A stretch of DNA of 64,000 nt, from assembly GCF_036194065.1 (NCBI RefSeq), contig NZ_CP108095.1, positions 4,030,001 through 4,094,000 of the forward strand, read 5' to 3'. Both the position numbers and the translations under genes were made by a program. Below, in pieces: positions 51,306-59,668 of this stretch. Under the pieces are notes generated by a model. The model did no database searches, was not told the origin of the DNA, and saw only the letters and a list, made by a program, of their open reading frames with translations. Every line of letters starts with the position of its first letter. The first letter of the stretch is position 1. This DNA comes from Streptomyces sp. NBC_00239 (GTDB lineage Bacteria > Actinomycetota > Actinomycetes > Streptomycetales > Streptomycetaceae).

Positions 51306-52195
51306 CCACCGAGATCTCCACCCGGCTGCTCGTGCACGCCCTCGTCCGCGAGGACGGCACGGTCGCCGCCGACGAGCTGTACCCGGCGGCCGAGGCCCTC
51401 GGGATGACCGACCAGCAGGTCAGGCTGTGCGTGCGGCGGCTCGTCGCGGAGGGCACGTTCAGCCAGGAGGGCCGGGGCCGCAAAGCCGTGCTGCGGAGCT
51501 CCGGGACGGCCGGGGAGGAGCTGGCGGCGCGCACCGGATACGTCCGTCTCGCCTACCGGCAGGACCGCGGCGACGCGCCCTGGGACGGGACCTGGCACCT
51601 GATCGCCTTCGCCGTGCCGGAGGCGCGGCGCGCGGCCCGCGACGCGCTGCGCGAGACGGTGACGGCGCTGGGCGCCGCCGCCGTACAGGGCGGGCTGTAC
51701 GCGGGACCGCACGCGATCGGCGGGCCGGTCGGCGAGGCCGCCGAGCGGCTCGGCATCCGGTCCGCGCTCACCCTCGCGACCAGCCGGGACCTGCGGGTCG
51801 GCGAGGCGTCGTCCGCGCGCGCGGTGGCTGCCGCACTGTGGCCGCTGGACGAGATCGCGGGGCGGTACGGGGAGCTCGCCGGGATCGCCCGGGCGGTGCT
51901 CGCGCGGCCGGCGCCCGCGGGGTCGGCGGCGGGCGGGCGGGACGCGCTGGTGGACGCGGTCGGGATGGCCGCCGCGTTCAGCCGGGCCATGAGCCCCGAC
52001 CCCCTGCTGCCGCCGGAACTGCTGCCCGTCGGCTGGGCCGGCGCCGAGGCCCGTGCGCTGGCCGCGCGCGCGTGGACCCGCCTCCTGGACGCGGAGGCCG
52101 CGGCGGGCGCGGCGGGCGGGGGCGCCGGGGGCCCCCGCCTGCGCCTGTTCCGCGACTACGGCGAAACCATCCGCACGGCCGCCACCGCCCCCTGA
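51302..52195 (+). CDS. PaaX-family transcriptional regulator
   Basis: A 297-residue protein from GTG 51302 overlapping the GNAT stop. The N-terminal winged helix (L-L-V-H-A-L-V-R-E-D-G-T-V and T-D-Q-Q-V-R-L-C-V-R-R-L-V-A-E-G-T-F) and the middle domain (D-G-T-W-H-L-I-A-F-A-V-P-E-A-R-R) are those of PaaX. PaaX represses phenylacetate catabolism in E. coli and binds phenylacetyl-CoA. No paa genes are nearby, so its target could be this operon and the divergent hydrolase. Confidence 0.88.
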   Translation: MTTEISTRLLVHALVREDGTVAADELYPAAEALGMTDQQVRLCVRRLVAEGTFSQEGRGRKAVLRSSGTAGEELAARTGYVRLAYRQDRGDAPWDGTWHLIAFAVPEARRAARDALRETVTALGAAAVQGGLYAGPHAIGGPVGEAAERLGIRSALTLATSRDLRVGEASSARAVAAALWPLDEIAGRYGELAGIARAVLARPAPAGSAAGGRDALVDAVGMAAAFSRAMSPDPLLPPELLPVGWAGAEARALAARAWTRLLDAEAAAGAAGGGAGGPRLRLFRDYGETIRTAATAP

Positions 52196-52277
52196 AACCC
52201 CGTCCGTGACGCCCCTCCAGCCCTGCCGGCTGCCGCTCGCCGGCGCACCGGAGCCGGCTCAGCCGTGACGGCCCAAT

Positions 52278-52870
52278 CCAGCCCCTCCGGCGCTTGCACC
52301 CTCAGCCCCTCCGGCGTTTGAGGAGCGGATCCGGGCGGAGCCCGGCAACCCCGTCGCACCCCCCAGCCCCTCCGGCGCTTGAGGAGCAGGTCCGGGCGGA
52401 TCCCGGCAACCCCGTCGCACCCCCCAGCCCCTCCGGCGTTTGAGGAGCGGGCCCGGGCGGAGCCCGGCAACCCCGTCGCACCCTCAGCCCCGCCGGCGTT
52501 TGAGGAGCGGGTCCGGGCGGAGCCCGGTGCCCGGCGCCAGCCGGGTTGTCTTGGGGCTCCGCCCCAAACCCCGCGCCTCAAACGCCGGCGGGGCTGGAAG
52601 TTGCCCCACGGGCACCGGCGAGGCTCGAGGTTGCCGGCCGGGCCGGGTGTGCCGCCCGGGCACCGGCGGGGCGGGAAGTTGCCCCACGGGCTCCGGCGAG
52701 GCTCGAGGTTGCCGGCCGGGCGGGGGTGGCGCCCGGGCACCGGCGAGGCTCGAGGTTGCCGGCCAGGCGGGGTGTGGCGCCCGGGCGGCGGTGGGGCTGG
52801 GGGTTGCACCTCAAGGCGTTGCGAGGCTGGAAGTCGCCGCCCGGGCGGAGTGGCGGTGGGGCCGGGTCGG
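52278..52870. repeat. GC-rich intergenic repeat family, third locus
   Basis: From 52303 a unit of 60-62 bases starting CAGCCCCTCCGGCG and holding a GGAGCGGATCCGGGCGGAGC part recurs at 52303, 52364, 52426 and 52485. The shared element (52551-52598, same sense as 42041-42088) follows, and then a second set of about 60-base units with GGCGAGGCTCGAGGTTGCCG through 52780. Nearly the whole 690-base gap between the PaaX and MFS genes is repeats. Confidence 0.85.
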
Positions 52871-52888
52871 CCGCCGGCGGGGGCCTGG

Positions 52889-54241
52889 CTAGGTGTCCTT
52901 GCGGGTGCCGGCGCCCGTGAGGTGGGTGACCGTGGCGAGGAGGGCGCAGGCCGCTATGACGACGGCCATGGGGAACGCGGACACCGCCCCGGTCAGCCCG
53001 GCCAACGGCGCCGCAAGCCCACCGAAGGCGTACGAGAAGAGGCCGAGCAGCGCCGACGCGGTACCCGCGGTGCGCGGCCGCCCCTGGAGCGCGAGGGCCG
53101 CGGTGTTCGGCGCGGTCAGCCCGATCGCGGAGACGACCAGCAGCAGCGCGGGCAGCACCCCGGGCAGCCCCAGACCGGCCGATACGGACACCAGCAGCAG
53201 GACCGCGCCCGTGCCGCTCATGGCCACGCCCCAGCCCACCAGCCGCCGCATCGGGTGCCGGCGCACCAGCCGGCCGCCGAGCTGCCCGGACAGCACCAGG
53301 CCCAGCGAGTTGGCGCCGAAGACCAGGCTGAACTGCTGGGCGTCGAGCCCGTAGACCTCCTGGAGGACGAACGGCGACCCGGCTATGTACGACATCAGCG
53401 CGCCGAAGGCGAAGGCGCCGGTCAGGGTCGGGGTCAGGAACCCCCGCTCGCGCAGCAGCGCCCCGAACTCCCTTACGGTCCCGCCGAGTCCGCCGCCGCC
53501 GCGTGCCTGCGGCGGCAGCGTCTCGCGCAGCACGGCCGCGGCCCCGGCGAGGATCAGCGTGCCGGTCAGCGACAGCACCCAGAACACGCCCCGCCAGTCG
53601 GTCAGCCGCAGCAGCTGGCCGCCCGCCAGCGGGGCGAGGATCGGCGCGGTGCCGTTGACGATCATCAGGAGGGAGAACACCCGGGCGGCGGCGGGCCCTT
53701 CGTACAGGTCGGAGACGACGGCGCGGGCGATGACGATGCCGAAGCCGCCCGCGAGGCCCTGGAGGAGCCGCAGCCCGGTGAGCGCGGGGGCGCTGGGGGC
53801 GAAGGCGCACAGCACGGAGGCCACCGCGTATCCGGCCAGGCCCCACAGCAGCGGGCGGCGACGGCCCCACCGGTCGGCGAGCGGCCCGGCGACCAGCTGG
53901 CCGAAGGCCAGGCCCAGCAGGCAGGCGGTGAGCGTGAGCTGCGCGTCCGCCGCGCCCACCCCGAGGTCCCCGGCCAGCTCCGGCAGTCCGGGCAGGTACA
54001 TGTCCAGGCTGAGCGGCCCGAAGGCCGACAGCGCGCCGAGGACGAGCACCAGGCGCAGCGGGAGCCGCGGGGCGGCCGGGGCGACGGCCGCATGGGCCGG
54101 GGCGGCAGCCGGGGCTGCCGAGGCCGAGGCCGCGGCCTCGGCGGAAGCGGCGCCGGCGCTCCCGGCGGCTGCCCCCTGGGCAGTCCCGGCGGCCCCAGCA
54201 GCGGTCCCGGCGGCGCGGCGGGTGCGGGCGGAGAAACTCAT
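52889..54241 (-). CDS. MFS exporter, Bcr/CflA type
   Basis: A 450-residue protein. The first 55 residues are an Ala-rich run that may be a poor start call. Twelve hydrophobic helices follow with D-M-Y-L-P-G-L-P and the motif A G-P-L-A-D-R-W-G-R-R-R, as in Bcr/CflA drug exporters. Bcr exports bicyclomycin and related drugs. It is divergent from a MarR-type gene, which is the likely repressor. Confidence 0.9.
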   Translation of the reverse strand: MSFSARTRRAAGTAAGAAGTAQGAAAGSAGAASAEAAASASAAPAAAPAHAAVAPAAPRLPLRLVLVLGALSAFGPLSLDMYLPGLPELAGDLGVGAADAQLTLTACLLGLAFGQLVAGPLADRWGRRRPLLWGLAGYAVASVLCAFAPSAPALTGLRLLQGLAGGFGIVIARAVVSDLYEGPAAARVFSLLMIVNGTAPILAPLAGGQLLRLTDWRGVFWVLSLTGTLILAGAAAVLRETLPPQARGGGGLGGTVREFGALLRERGFLTPTLTGAFAFGALMSYIAGSPFVLQEVYGLDAQQFSLVFGANSLGLVLSGQLGGRLVRRHPMRRLVGWGVAMSGTGAVLLLVSVSAGLGLPGVLPALLLVVSAIGLTAPNTAALALQGRPRTAGTASALLGLFSYAFGGLAAPLAGLTGAVSAFPMAVVIAACALLATVTHLTGAGTRKDT

Positions 54242-54252
54242 ACGGGTGAGGA

Positions 54253-54270
54253 TACCTGCCTAAGCAGCTA
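54253..54270. promoter_or_regulatory. MarR-type operator dyad
   Basis: TACCTGCC-TAAGCAGCTA at 54253-54270 contains CTGC-CTAA-GCAG, a MarR-like dyad, and lies just upstream of the MFS start and about 55 bases before the MarR start. Divergent exporter/MarR pairs commonly use a shared operator like this. Confidence 0.5.
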
Positions 54271-54325
54271 TCTCTCCAGGGTGCGGAATCGGTCGGAGCG
54301 GGCCGGATCTGGAAAGATCGCAGGC

Positions 54326-54781
54326 ATGGGAGAGAGCATCGACCGACTCGCCGCGGCCGACGGCGTGCAGTTGCTGGGGCACCTGAGCCGGGTGGTCCAC
54401 GTCATGCAGAACCGGACCAGGCCGGTGTTCGCCGCCGCGTCCGGCCTGGAAGGGCCCGAGTTCGAGCTGCTGCTGCGGCTGTGGCAGCAGCCCGGCCACA
54501 CCGCGCAGGCGGCGCCGCTCGGCGAGGCGATCGGGCTGACGTCCAGCGGCACCACCCGCCTGGTGGCCCGGGTCCTGGCCAAGGGCCTGATCAGCCGCGA
54601 ACCCGACCCCTGCGACGGCCGAGCCTTCCTGCTCAGGCACACACCCCTGGGCGAGCAGAAACTGCACGCGGCGCTGGAGGCGCACACCGCCCAGCTGCGC
54701 GAACTCCTCGACGAGACCGTGCCGCCGGCCCTGCTGAAGCGGCTCATCGGCGACCTGGCCCGCTTCGACGCGGCTCTCTGA
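54326..54781 (+). CDS. MarR-family regulator
   Basis: A 151-residue protein from ATG 54326. The winged helix is visible (L-G-E-A-I-G-L-T-S-S-G-T-T-R-L-V-A-R-V-L-A-K-G-L-I-S-R-E-P-D-P-C-D-G-R). It most probably represses the divergent MFS gene and is released by the drug or a phenolic ligand. A uricase gene lies 340 bases downstream; in some bacteria MarR-type HucR controls uricase, so that link is possible but unproven. Confidence 0.9.
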   Translation: MGESIDRLAAADGVQLLGHLSRVVHVMQNRTRPVFAAASGLEGPEFELLLRLWQQPGHTAQAAPLGEAIGLTSSGTTRLVARVLAKGLISREPDPCDGRAFLLRHTPLGEQKLHAALEAHTAQLRELLDETVPPALLKRLIGDLARFDAAL

Positions 54782-54871
54782 CCGGTCGTCGACAACGCCG
54801 GCACCACCCGCTTCATCCCGCTCGACGACCTCGAAGCCGCCGACCCGGCCGCCTGGCGCGAGATCTTCGCC
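54782..54871 (+). pseudogene. Fragment of a short-chain dehydrogenase
   Basis: In one frame the 30 codons after the MarR stop read P-V-V-D-N-A-G-T-T-R-F-I-P-L-D-D-L-E-A-A-D then W-R-E-I-F. This matches the V-N-N-A-G region of SDR enzymes with one residue changed, and the rest of the gene is missing. The remaining bases to 55120 hold no gene. Confidence 0.5.
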
Positions 54872-55120
54872 GCCGCGTCCGGTTGGGCGGTCCGCCGAAA
54901 GCGGCGGGCCACGATCGGAGGATCCGCGCCCCGCCGGAAGCCCCGCCACCGTGTTGCAATCCGAAGAAGCACCTACGGACCGGGATGCACGTCAGTCCCG
55001 GGGCGGCCCCGCGGGGCCGGACGGCGGGGGGCGGCACGGCCGGAGGGCTCCGGGGCGGCTGCCGGACGCCGGGCGTACGGGATCCAGACGACCGGACTCC
55101 GTGACCCGAAGGAAGACAGC

Positions 55121-56038
55121 ATGAGCAAGCACGTCCTCGCGCAGAACCAGTACGGCAAGGCCGAAAACCGACTCGTGAAGGTCACCCGGAAGGGCAACGA
55201 CGGCTCCTGGCACGAGATCCGCGACCTCAACGTCTCCGTGGCGCTGCGCGGCGAGTTCCGCGACGTGCACCTGACCGGCGACAACGCCAACTGCCTTCCG
55301 ACCGACACCACCAAGAACACCGTGTACGCCTTCGCCAAGGAACACGGCATCGACTCCCCCGAGGCCTTCGGCATCCTGCTCGCCCGGCACTTCGTCTCCT
55401 CCCAGGAGCCGATCCGCGAGGCGCAGATCCGCATCGAGGAGTACGTCTGGGAGCGGATCCCGGTCCCCACCCGCAAGGAGCAGCACTCCTTCGCCCTCAA
55501 GGGCCAGGAGGTGCGCACCGCGCAGATCACGTACAGCGAGACCACCGGGCTGCAGATCATCTCCGGCCTGAAGGACCTGACGGTCATGAACTCGACCGAC
55601 TCCGAGTTCCACGGCTACATCAAGGACAAGTACACGACGCTCCAGGAGGCGTACGACCGGATCCTGGCGACCAAGGTGACCGCCCGCTGGGCGCACTCGA
55701 ACCTGGCCGCCACCGACCCGGACACCGACTGGGACAGCGCGTACAAGAAGGCCCGCAAGCACCTGCTCCAGGCGTTCGCGGAGACCTACTCGTACTCGCT
55801 CCAGCAGACCCTGAACCAGATGGCCGAGCGGGTCCTGGACAACTGCCCGCGGGTCAACGAGGTCCGCCTCAACCTGCCCAACAAGCACCACTTCCTGGTG
55901 GACCTGGAGCCGTTCGGCCTCAAGAACGACAACGAGGTCTACTTCGCCGCCGACCGGATGTACGGCCTGATCGAGGGCACCGTCCACCGCGACGGCGTAC
56001 AGCCGGTCATCGCGACCAGCGACTGGATCACCGCCTGA
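55121..56038 (+). CDS. pucL: Urate oxidase (uricase)
   Basis: A 305-residue protein; GAAGGAAG precedes ATG 55121. Length and motifs fit factor-independent uricase: Y-G-K-A-E-N-R at the start, T-D-T-T-K-N-T-V-Y-A-F-A-K, V-M-N-S-T-D-S-E-F-H-G-Y-I-K-D-K-Y-T-T-L and N-K-H-H-F-L-V-D-L. It oxidises urate to 5-hydroxyisourate with O2. It stands alone; no other purine-degradation genes are in the window. Confidence 0.95.
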   Translation: MSKHVLAQNQYGKAENRLVKVTRKGNDGSWHEIRDLNVSVALRGEFRDVHLTGDNANCLPTDTTKNTVYAFAKEHGIDSPEAFGILLARHFVSSQEPIREAQIRIEEYVWERIPVPTRKEQHSFALKGQEVRTAQITYSETTGLQIISGLKDLTVMNSTDSEFHGYIKDKYTTLQEAYDRILATKVTARWAHSNLAATDPDTDWDSAYKKARKHLLQAFAETYSYSLQQTLNQMAERVLDNCPRVNEVRLNLPNKHHFLVDLEPFGLKNDNEVYFAADRMYGLIEGTVHRDGVQPVIATSDWITA

Positions 56039-56101
56039 CGCAGCTGCCCGCCGTCAGCGGGGCATGCCGTCCACAGGGCCCGCCGTCGGCAGGACCCGCC
56101 G

Positions 56102-56542
56102 TCAGCAGGGCCTGCCCAGGCGCAGGTTCCAGCGCCCCGCGCGACCGCCGAGTTCGGTGAGCGTGCGGGGGCGGGCGTCCAGGCGCCAGAACACGGCGGC
56201 CGGCAGCTCCAGGGCGTGCACCACGGCCGCCCGTACCACCGCCTGCTCCACGGTCACCTCGACCGTGCCCGGCGCGAGCCCGTCCAGCCAGCCGCCGACC
56301 CGCGTGACCAGCGCGGCCACCGACTCGCCGCCGCCGGGCGGGGCGTACGAGGGGTCCGTGAGCCAGCTGCGGACGCCCGCCGGGTCGGCGGCCGCCACCT
56401 CGTCCAGGGTGCGGCCCGTCCACGCGCCCGCGTCCGGACCGCGCAGCAGCGGGGCGCCGGGGGGCGCCTCGCCCGCGCCGAAGCGGAATCCGGGCTCCAG
56501 GGCAGGGGTCAGCAGCCGCACGCGGACCGTCGAAGTCGCCAT
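56102..56542 (-). CDS. Short histidine-phosphatase-like protein
   Basis: A 146-residue protein from ATG 56542. The middle carries P-G-G-G-E-S-V-A-A-L-V-T-R-V-G-G-W-L-D, the distal part of the phosphoglycerate-mutase/CobC fold. But the N-terminal R-H-G motif with the catalytic His is replaced by L-L-T-P-A, and no second catalytic His is evident (V-H-A-L is the nearest). It may be inactive as a phosphatase. It lies next to and divergent from the cobalamin riboswitch; CobC-type phosphatases act in cobalamin synthesis. Confidence 0.72.
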   Translation of the reverse strand: MATSTVRVRLLTPALEPGFRFGAGEAPPGAPLLRGPDAGAWTGRTLDEVAAADPAGVRSWLTDPSYAPPGGGESVAALVTRVGGWLDGLAPGTVEVTVEQAVVRAAVVHALELPAAVFWRLDARPRTLTELGGRAGRWNLRLGRPC

Positions 56543-56685
56543 GCCCGGAGCGTACGCGGGCGCGTAAGGGGGGCACATGGGCGGACGGGGGCGCACGGGA
56601 CGCCGTCCGCACGACCGGGGCGTGAGACGTGCGTCATGCGCCGTGGTGTTCAGGCCACGCAAGCGGTACGGTCTCGGACGACATG

Positions 56686-56780
56686 ACGACGGTATGACGG
56701 AAGTACCGGTGAAACTCCGGCACGGTCGCGCCACTGTGTACCTCCCGCACCAGGGGGGAAGTCAGACCCGTAGCCGTCGT
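56686..56780 (+). promoter_or_regulatory. Cobalamin riboswitch in front of cbtBA
   Basis: Core signs are AAGTACCGGTGAAACTCCGG at about 56701-56720, GCCACTG at 56730-56736 and GTCAGACCCG at 56761-56770. The outer stem pairs ACGACGG (56686-56692) with CCGTCGT (56774-56780). It is more compact than the riboswitch at 11640. It should shut off cobalt import when cobalamin is plentiful. Confidence 0.9.
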
Positions 56781-56827
56781 TCAGAGCACCACATGACCGG
56801 GACGCGTGTTCCCCAGGAGGTTCTGCC

Positions 56828-57049
56828 ATGGCTCATTCCGCCGTGCCCGCCGCAACCGGCACCGATGCACCCTTCGCCCCGATTCCGCTGCGGACGCTGG
56901 CCCCGTGGGCGGTGTTCTTCGGGGTCCTGATGCTGGTCCTGCTCTACTTCGTCGGCGCCGAACAGGGCGCCACCGCCCTGTTCGAGGGCGAGACGGTCCA
57001 CGAGTGGCTGCACGACGGCCGCCACCTCCTCGGCTTCCCCTGCCACTGA
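56828..57049 (+). CDS. cbtB: CbtB cobalt-transport subunit
   Basis: A 73-residue protein with CCCAGGAGG shortly before ATG 56828. It has one transmembrane helix (W-A-V-F-F-G-V-L-M-L-V-L-L-Y-F-V-G) and a C-terminal His-rich stretch (H-E-W-L-H-D-G-R-H-L-L-G-F-P-C-H), the CbtB signature. CbtB with CbtA is predicted to import Co2+ for cobalamin synthesis; the riboswitch upstream agrees with this. Confidence 0.92.
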   Translation: MAHSAVPAATGTDAPFAPIPLRTLAPWAVFFGVLMLVLLYFVGAEQGATALFEGETVHEWLHDGRHLLGFPCH

Positions 57050-57068
57050 TCGCCGAGGAACCCTCACA

Positions 57069-57839
57069 GTGAACTCTCCCTCGGTAAGAGCCCTGCTGGT
57101 CCGCGGCATGCTGGCGGGGCTCGCCGCCGGCGTGCTCGCCCTGCTCGTCTCGTACTTCCTCGGTGAACCCAAGGTCGACGCCGCCATCGCCATCGAAGAG
57201 GCGGCCGCGCACGCCTCCGGCGGCCACCACCACGACGAGGCGGCGCCGGTCAGCCGGGCGCTCCAGTCCACCGCCGGCCTCGGCACGGGCGTCCTCCTCT
57301 ACGGGGTCGCGCTCGGCGGCATCGCCGCGCTGGTGCTGTGCTTCGCGCTCGGCCGGACCGGCCGGTTCGGGGCGCGGGCGACGGCCGCACTGGTCGCGGG
57401 CGGCGCCTTCCTGACCGTGACGCTGGTGCCGTTCTTCAAGTACCCCGCCAACCCCCCGGCCGTCGGCGACCCCGAGACCGCGGGCCGGCGCACGGCCCTG
57501 TACCTGCTGATGATCGCGCTCAGCGTGCTGCTGTCCGCGGCCGCCGTGATCATCGGCCGCCGGCTGTCCCCGCGCCTGGGCACCTGGTACGCGTGCGTGG
57601 CCGGCGGCGCCTTCTTCGTGGTGGCGATCGGGCTGGCGTACGCCTTCCTGCCGGCCATCGACGAGGTTCCGGCCGACTTCCCGGCCACTTTGATCTGGCA
57701 GTTCCGGCTCTCCTCGCTGGCCATCCAGGCCACCCTGTGGACCGGAATCGGGCTGGTACTCGGCGAGTTCGCCCACCGGCTGCTCGCACCCGCCCCCGCC
57801 GGTGATGTTTCCGCAACCCCCGCGGTGGCTGCCCCGTAG
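57069..57839 (+). CDS. cbtA: CbtA cobalt transporter
   Basis: A 256-residue protein from GTG 57069. Five to six helices, with G-M-L-A-G-L-A-A-G-V-L-A in the first, a metal-binding loop (A-S-G-G-H-H-H-D-E-A) and F-K-Y-P-A-N-P-P-A-V-G in the middle, all typical of CbtA. It lies 19 bases after cbtB and shares its riboswitch. The partner to the corrinoid importer at 12049. Confidence 0.93.
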   Translation: MNSPSVRALLVRGMLAGLAAGVLALLVSYFLGEPKVDAAIAIEEAAAHASGGHHHDEAAPVSRALQSTAGLGTGVLLYGVALGGIAALVLCFALGRTGRFGARATAALVAGGAFLTVTLVPFFKYPANPPAVGDPETAGRRTALYLLMIALSVLLSAAAVIIGRRLSPRLGTWYACVAGGAFFVVAIGLAYAFLPAIDEVPADFPATLIWQFRLSSLAIQATLWTGIGLVLGEFAHRLLAPAPAGDVSATPAVAAP

Positions 57840-57915
57840 GCCTCCCATCCGGTACAACGGCGCTGTGAGCACGCGGAGTTGCGTGCCACGGCGTCGTTTG
57901 CAACGGGGGTCTGGC

Positions 57916-58185
57916 ATGGACGAGCCGATCGCGGGCAGAGGCATCTGGGACTGGCACGGCTGGACCGGGAGCGGCCCGCTGTGGGTCAGCGCGGGCTTAT
58001 TGCTGCTCGTCGTCTTCCTCCAGGTGCCGCTTGTCCCGCAGATCGCCGTGATCACCACGCTGGCCGCGGTGGGCGGCCTGGTCCGCCAACTGGTCTTCAA
58101 GGACTACGGGCACACCGCCATGCACACCGCCGCCGCCCTGCTCGGGTCCGCGGCGGTCGTGCTCGGACTCGTCGTGGTCGGCTGA
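57916..58185 (+). CDS. Small three-helix membrane protein (89 aa)
   Basis: ATG 57916 follows a GGGGG. After a Trp-rich start (I-W-D-W-H-G-W-T-G) the protein has three hydrophobic stretches (L-L-L-L-V-V-F-L-Q-V-P-L-V, I-A-V-I-T-T-L-A-A-V-G-G-L-V, and A-A-L-L-G-S-A-A-V-V-L-G-L-V-V-V). No family is recognised. It is 76 bases after cbtA and may share its transcript. Confidence 0.6.
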   Translation: MDEPIAGRGIWDWHGWTGSGPLWVSAGLLLLVVFLQVPLVPQIAVITTLAAVGGLVRQLVFKDYGHTAMHTAAALLGSAAVVLGLVVVG

Positions 58186-58361
58186 GCCCGGCCAGGGCCC
58201 CGGCGCGCCGTCTGCCGAGGGGTGAATCCGGCCCGGCGTCCCCCGCCGCCCGGCCCCGGCCTCACCCGTTCGGCGGCATATGACGCCGGCAGCCTCCCCC
58301 GGTCGGGGGGTTCTCGGGCGGTGTCGCGCACAGAAGCGCCCGCGCCGGGCACATCCAGGGC

Positions 58362-58736
58362 ATGAGCGGGAAGCGGTACGCGGTGGCGAGGTGGCCGGCA
58401 GCGGCCTCCGCGCTGCTGCTCGCCCTCCTCGCGCTGCTCGTCGTCGCCCCCGCGTACGCCACGGCCGCGCCGCCTTCCTCGCCCGCCGCGCCCGCAGGGC
58501 CGTCCGGGCCCGCGGCGCCGACCGAGCCTTCGGGTGAGGGCCCGGCCGATCCCGCGTCGGACACCGAGCAGCGCCCCGCCGTCCGGCCCAGCGGCCGCCA
58601 GACGCCCGCACCGGGGCGTACTGCGGCGCGGACGGACCGCCCCGCCGCCGGGCGGAGCGTACGGGTCACCGCGCCCGGGCGGGTCACGGCGCCGGACTCC
58701 CTCCGAGCGGTGCGGAGCGTGGTGCTGCGCTGCTGA
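58362..58736 (+). CDS. Secreted Pro/Ala-rich protein (124 aa)
   Basis: From ATG 58362 a Sec signal (A-L-L-L-A-L-L-A-L-L-V-V-A-P-A-Y-A-T-A-A) leads to a Pro/Ala/Arg-rich mature part with no Cys except one at the end. It looks disordered. No family is recognised, and some of the composition is what GC-rich non-coding DNA would give, so the call is moderate. Confidence 0.5.
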   Translation: MSGKRYAVARWPAAASALLLALLALLVVAPAYATAAPPSSPAAPAGPSGPAAPTEPSGEGPADPASDTEQRPAVRPSGRQTPAPGRTAARTDRPAAGRSVRVTAPGRVTAPDSLRAVRSVVLRC

Positions 58737-58803
58737 GAGCGCCCGACGGCACTCGACGCAGGCACACCCCCCACGCTCACCCCCACACCGCGAGGACTTC
58801 GCC

Positions 58804-59028
58804 ATGCCCATCGACCCCTTTGCCGCACTGAACGCGATGCTGCGCGCGGAAGCCGCCCGCAGCACCCCCCAGCCGCCGTCCGCGCCCGCGACCCGGCCGC
58901 CGCAGGACGGGCCGGGGCAGCCGCTGCGGATCCAGCCGCCGGAGACCGACCCGGGTGGCCGTGACCGGGACCGGGACCGGGAGCCGGTGCGGGCCGCCGG
59001 GTCCGAGGAGCCGCGCGACCGCGCCTGA
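58804..59028 (+). CDS. Small hydrophilic protein (74 aa)
   Basis: ATG 58804 follows GAGGA by about eight bases. It starts M-P-I-D-P-F-A-A-L-N-A-M-L-R-A-E, then is Pro/Asp/Arg-rich with an R-D-R-D-R-D-R-E run. Probably disordered; no family. A strong terminator follows. Confidence 0.6.
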   Translation: MPIDPFAALNAMLRAEAARSTPQPPSAPATRPPQDGPGQPLRIQPPETDPGGRDRDRDREPVRAAGSEEPRDRA

Positions 59029-59038
59029 GTACTGCAAC

Positions 59039-59070
59039 GGGCGGGCCGGGCGTCGACGCCCGGCCCGCCC
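59039..59070. terminator. 32-base palindromic terminator
   Basis: A 14-bp perfect stem (59039-59052 with 59057-59070) around TCGA, between convergent genes ending at 59028 and 59081. It can serve both directions. Confidence 0.8.
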
Positions 59071-59080
59071 GCCCGCCCGG

Positions 59081-59479
59081 TCAGTTCTCGCGGGTGTGGT
59101 AGCGGTAGAAGGCCGAGATGCCCACGACCGCGCCCACGGCGAGGCCGATGCCCGTGGAACGCAGCACCGAGTCGCCGCCGAGGCTGTACAGGTATCCCAT
59201 CGCGATGCCGGCGAAGGCCCCGTAGGCCGCCGCCCGGGGCTCCTGGCGCAGGCGCGGGCCGACCCGCGCGAGCAGGAACAGCACGCCGGCGAACAGGACG
59301 CCGCACAGGATTCCGTAGAAGACGTTGCCCGCGTCGACGGGGCCCATCTGGCGCTTCATGAAGGCCGCGTAGACCCCGTAGACCAGGCCGAGGGTGAGCG
59401 GCCAGGCCCAGGCGCCTGTGCTCAGGTCCCGCAGCGTGCCCATGTGCCGCGCGGAGGCGGTCGGTGCCGCGTGTGCCAT
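59081..59479 (-). CDS. Membrane protein (132 aa, about four helices)
   Basis: ATG 59479 has AAGGAG six bases upstream. Helices at about 28-40, 55-72, 86-102 and 108-125 (W-P-L-T-L-G-L-V-Y-G-V-Y-A-A-F and A-F-A-G-I-A-M-G-Y-L-Y-S-L-G among them) suggest a small integral protein. No family is named. Confidence 0.7.
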   Translation of the reverse strand: MAHAAPTASARHMGTLRDLSTGAWAWPLTLGLVYGVYAAFMKRQMGPVDAGNVFYGILCGVLFAGVLFLLARVGPRLRQEPRAAAYGAFAGIAMGYLYSLGGDSVLRSTGIGLAVGAVVGISAFYRYHTREN

Positions 59480-59668
59480 GGCGGGCTCCTTCTTTCGGGG
59501 GCCGCCGAAGCAGCCCGGCCTCCCCCACCCTCCAGGGCACACCCGGGCCCGCCACCCGGCAAGTGGATCAACGGTCGGGGCCCGGGACGACGGCGCGCCG
59601 GACGCGGACACACCCGGCCGCACGAACAGCGGTCGCGGGTCCGGCCCCACCCGTCGTTCCCTGGTGAC

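Noticed and set aside
54880..55120. Frames between the SDR fragment and uricase
   Set aside because: They are composition artefacts of GC-rich DNA without start signals.
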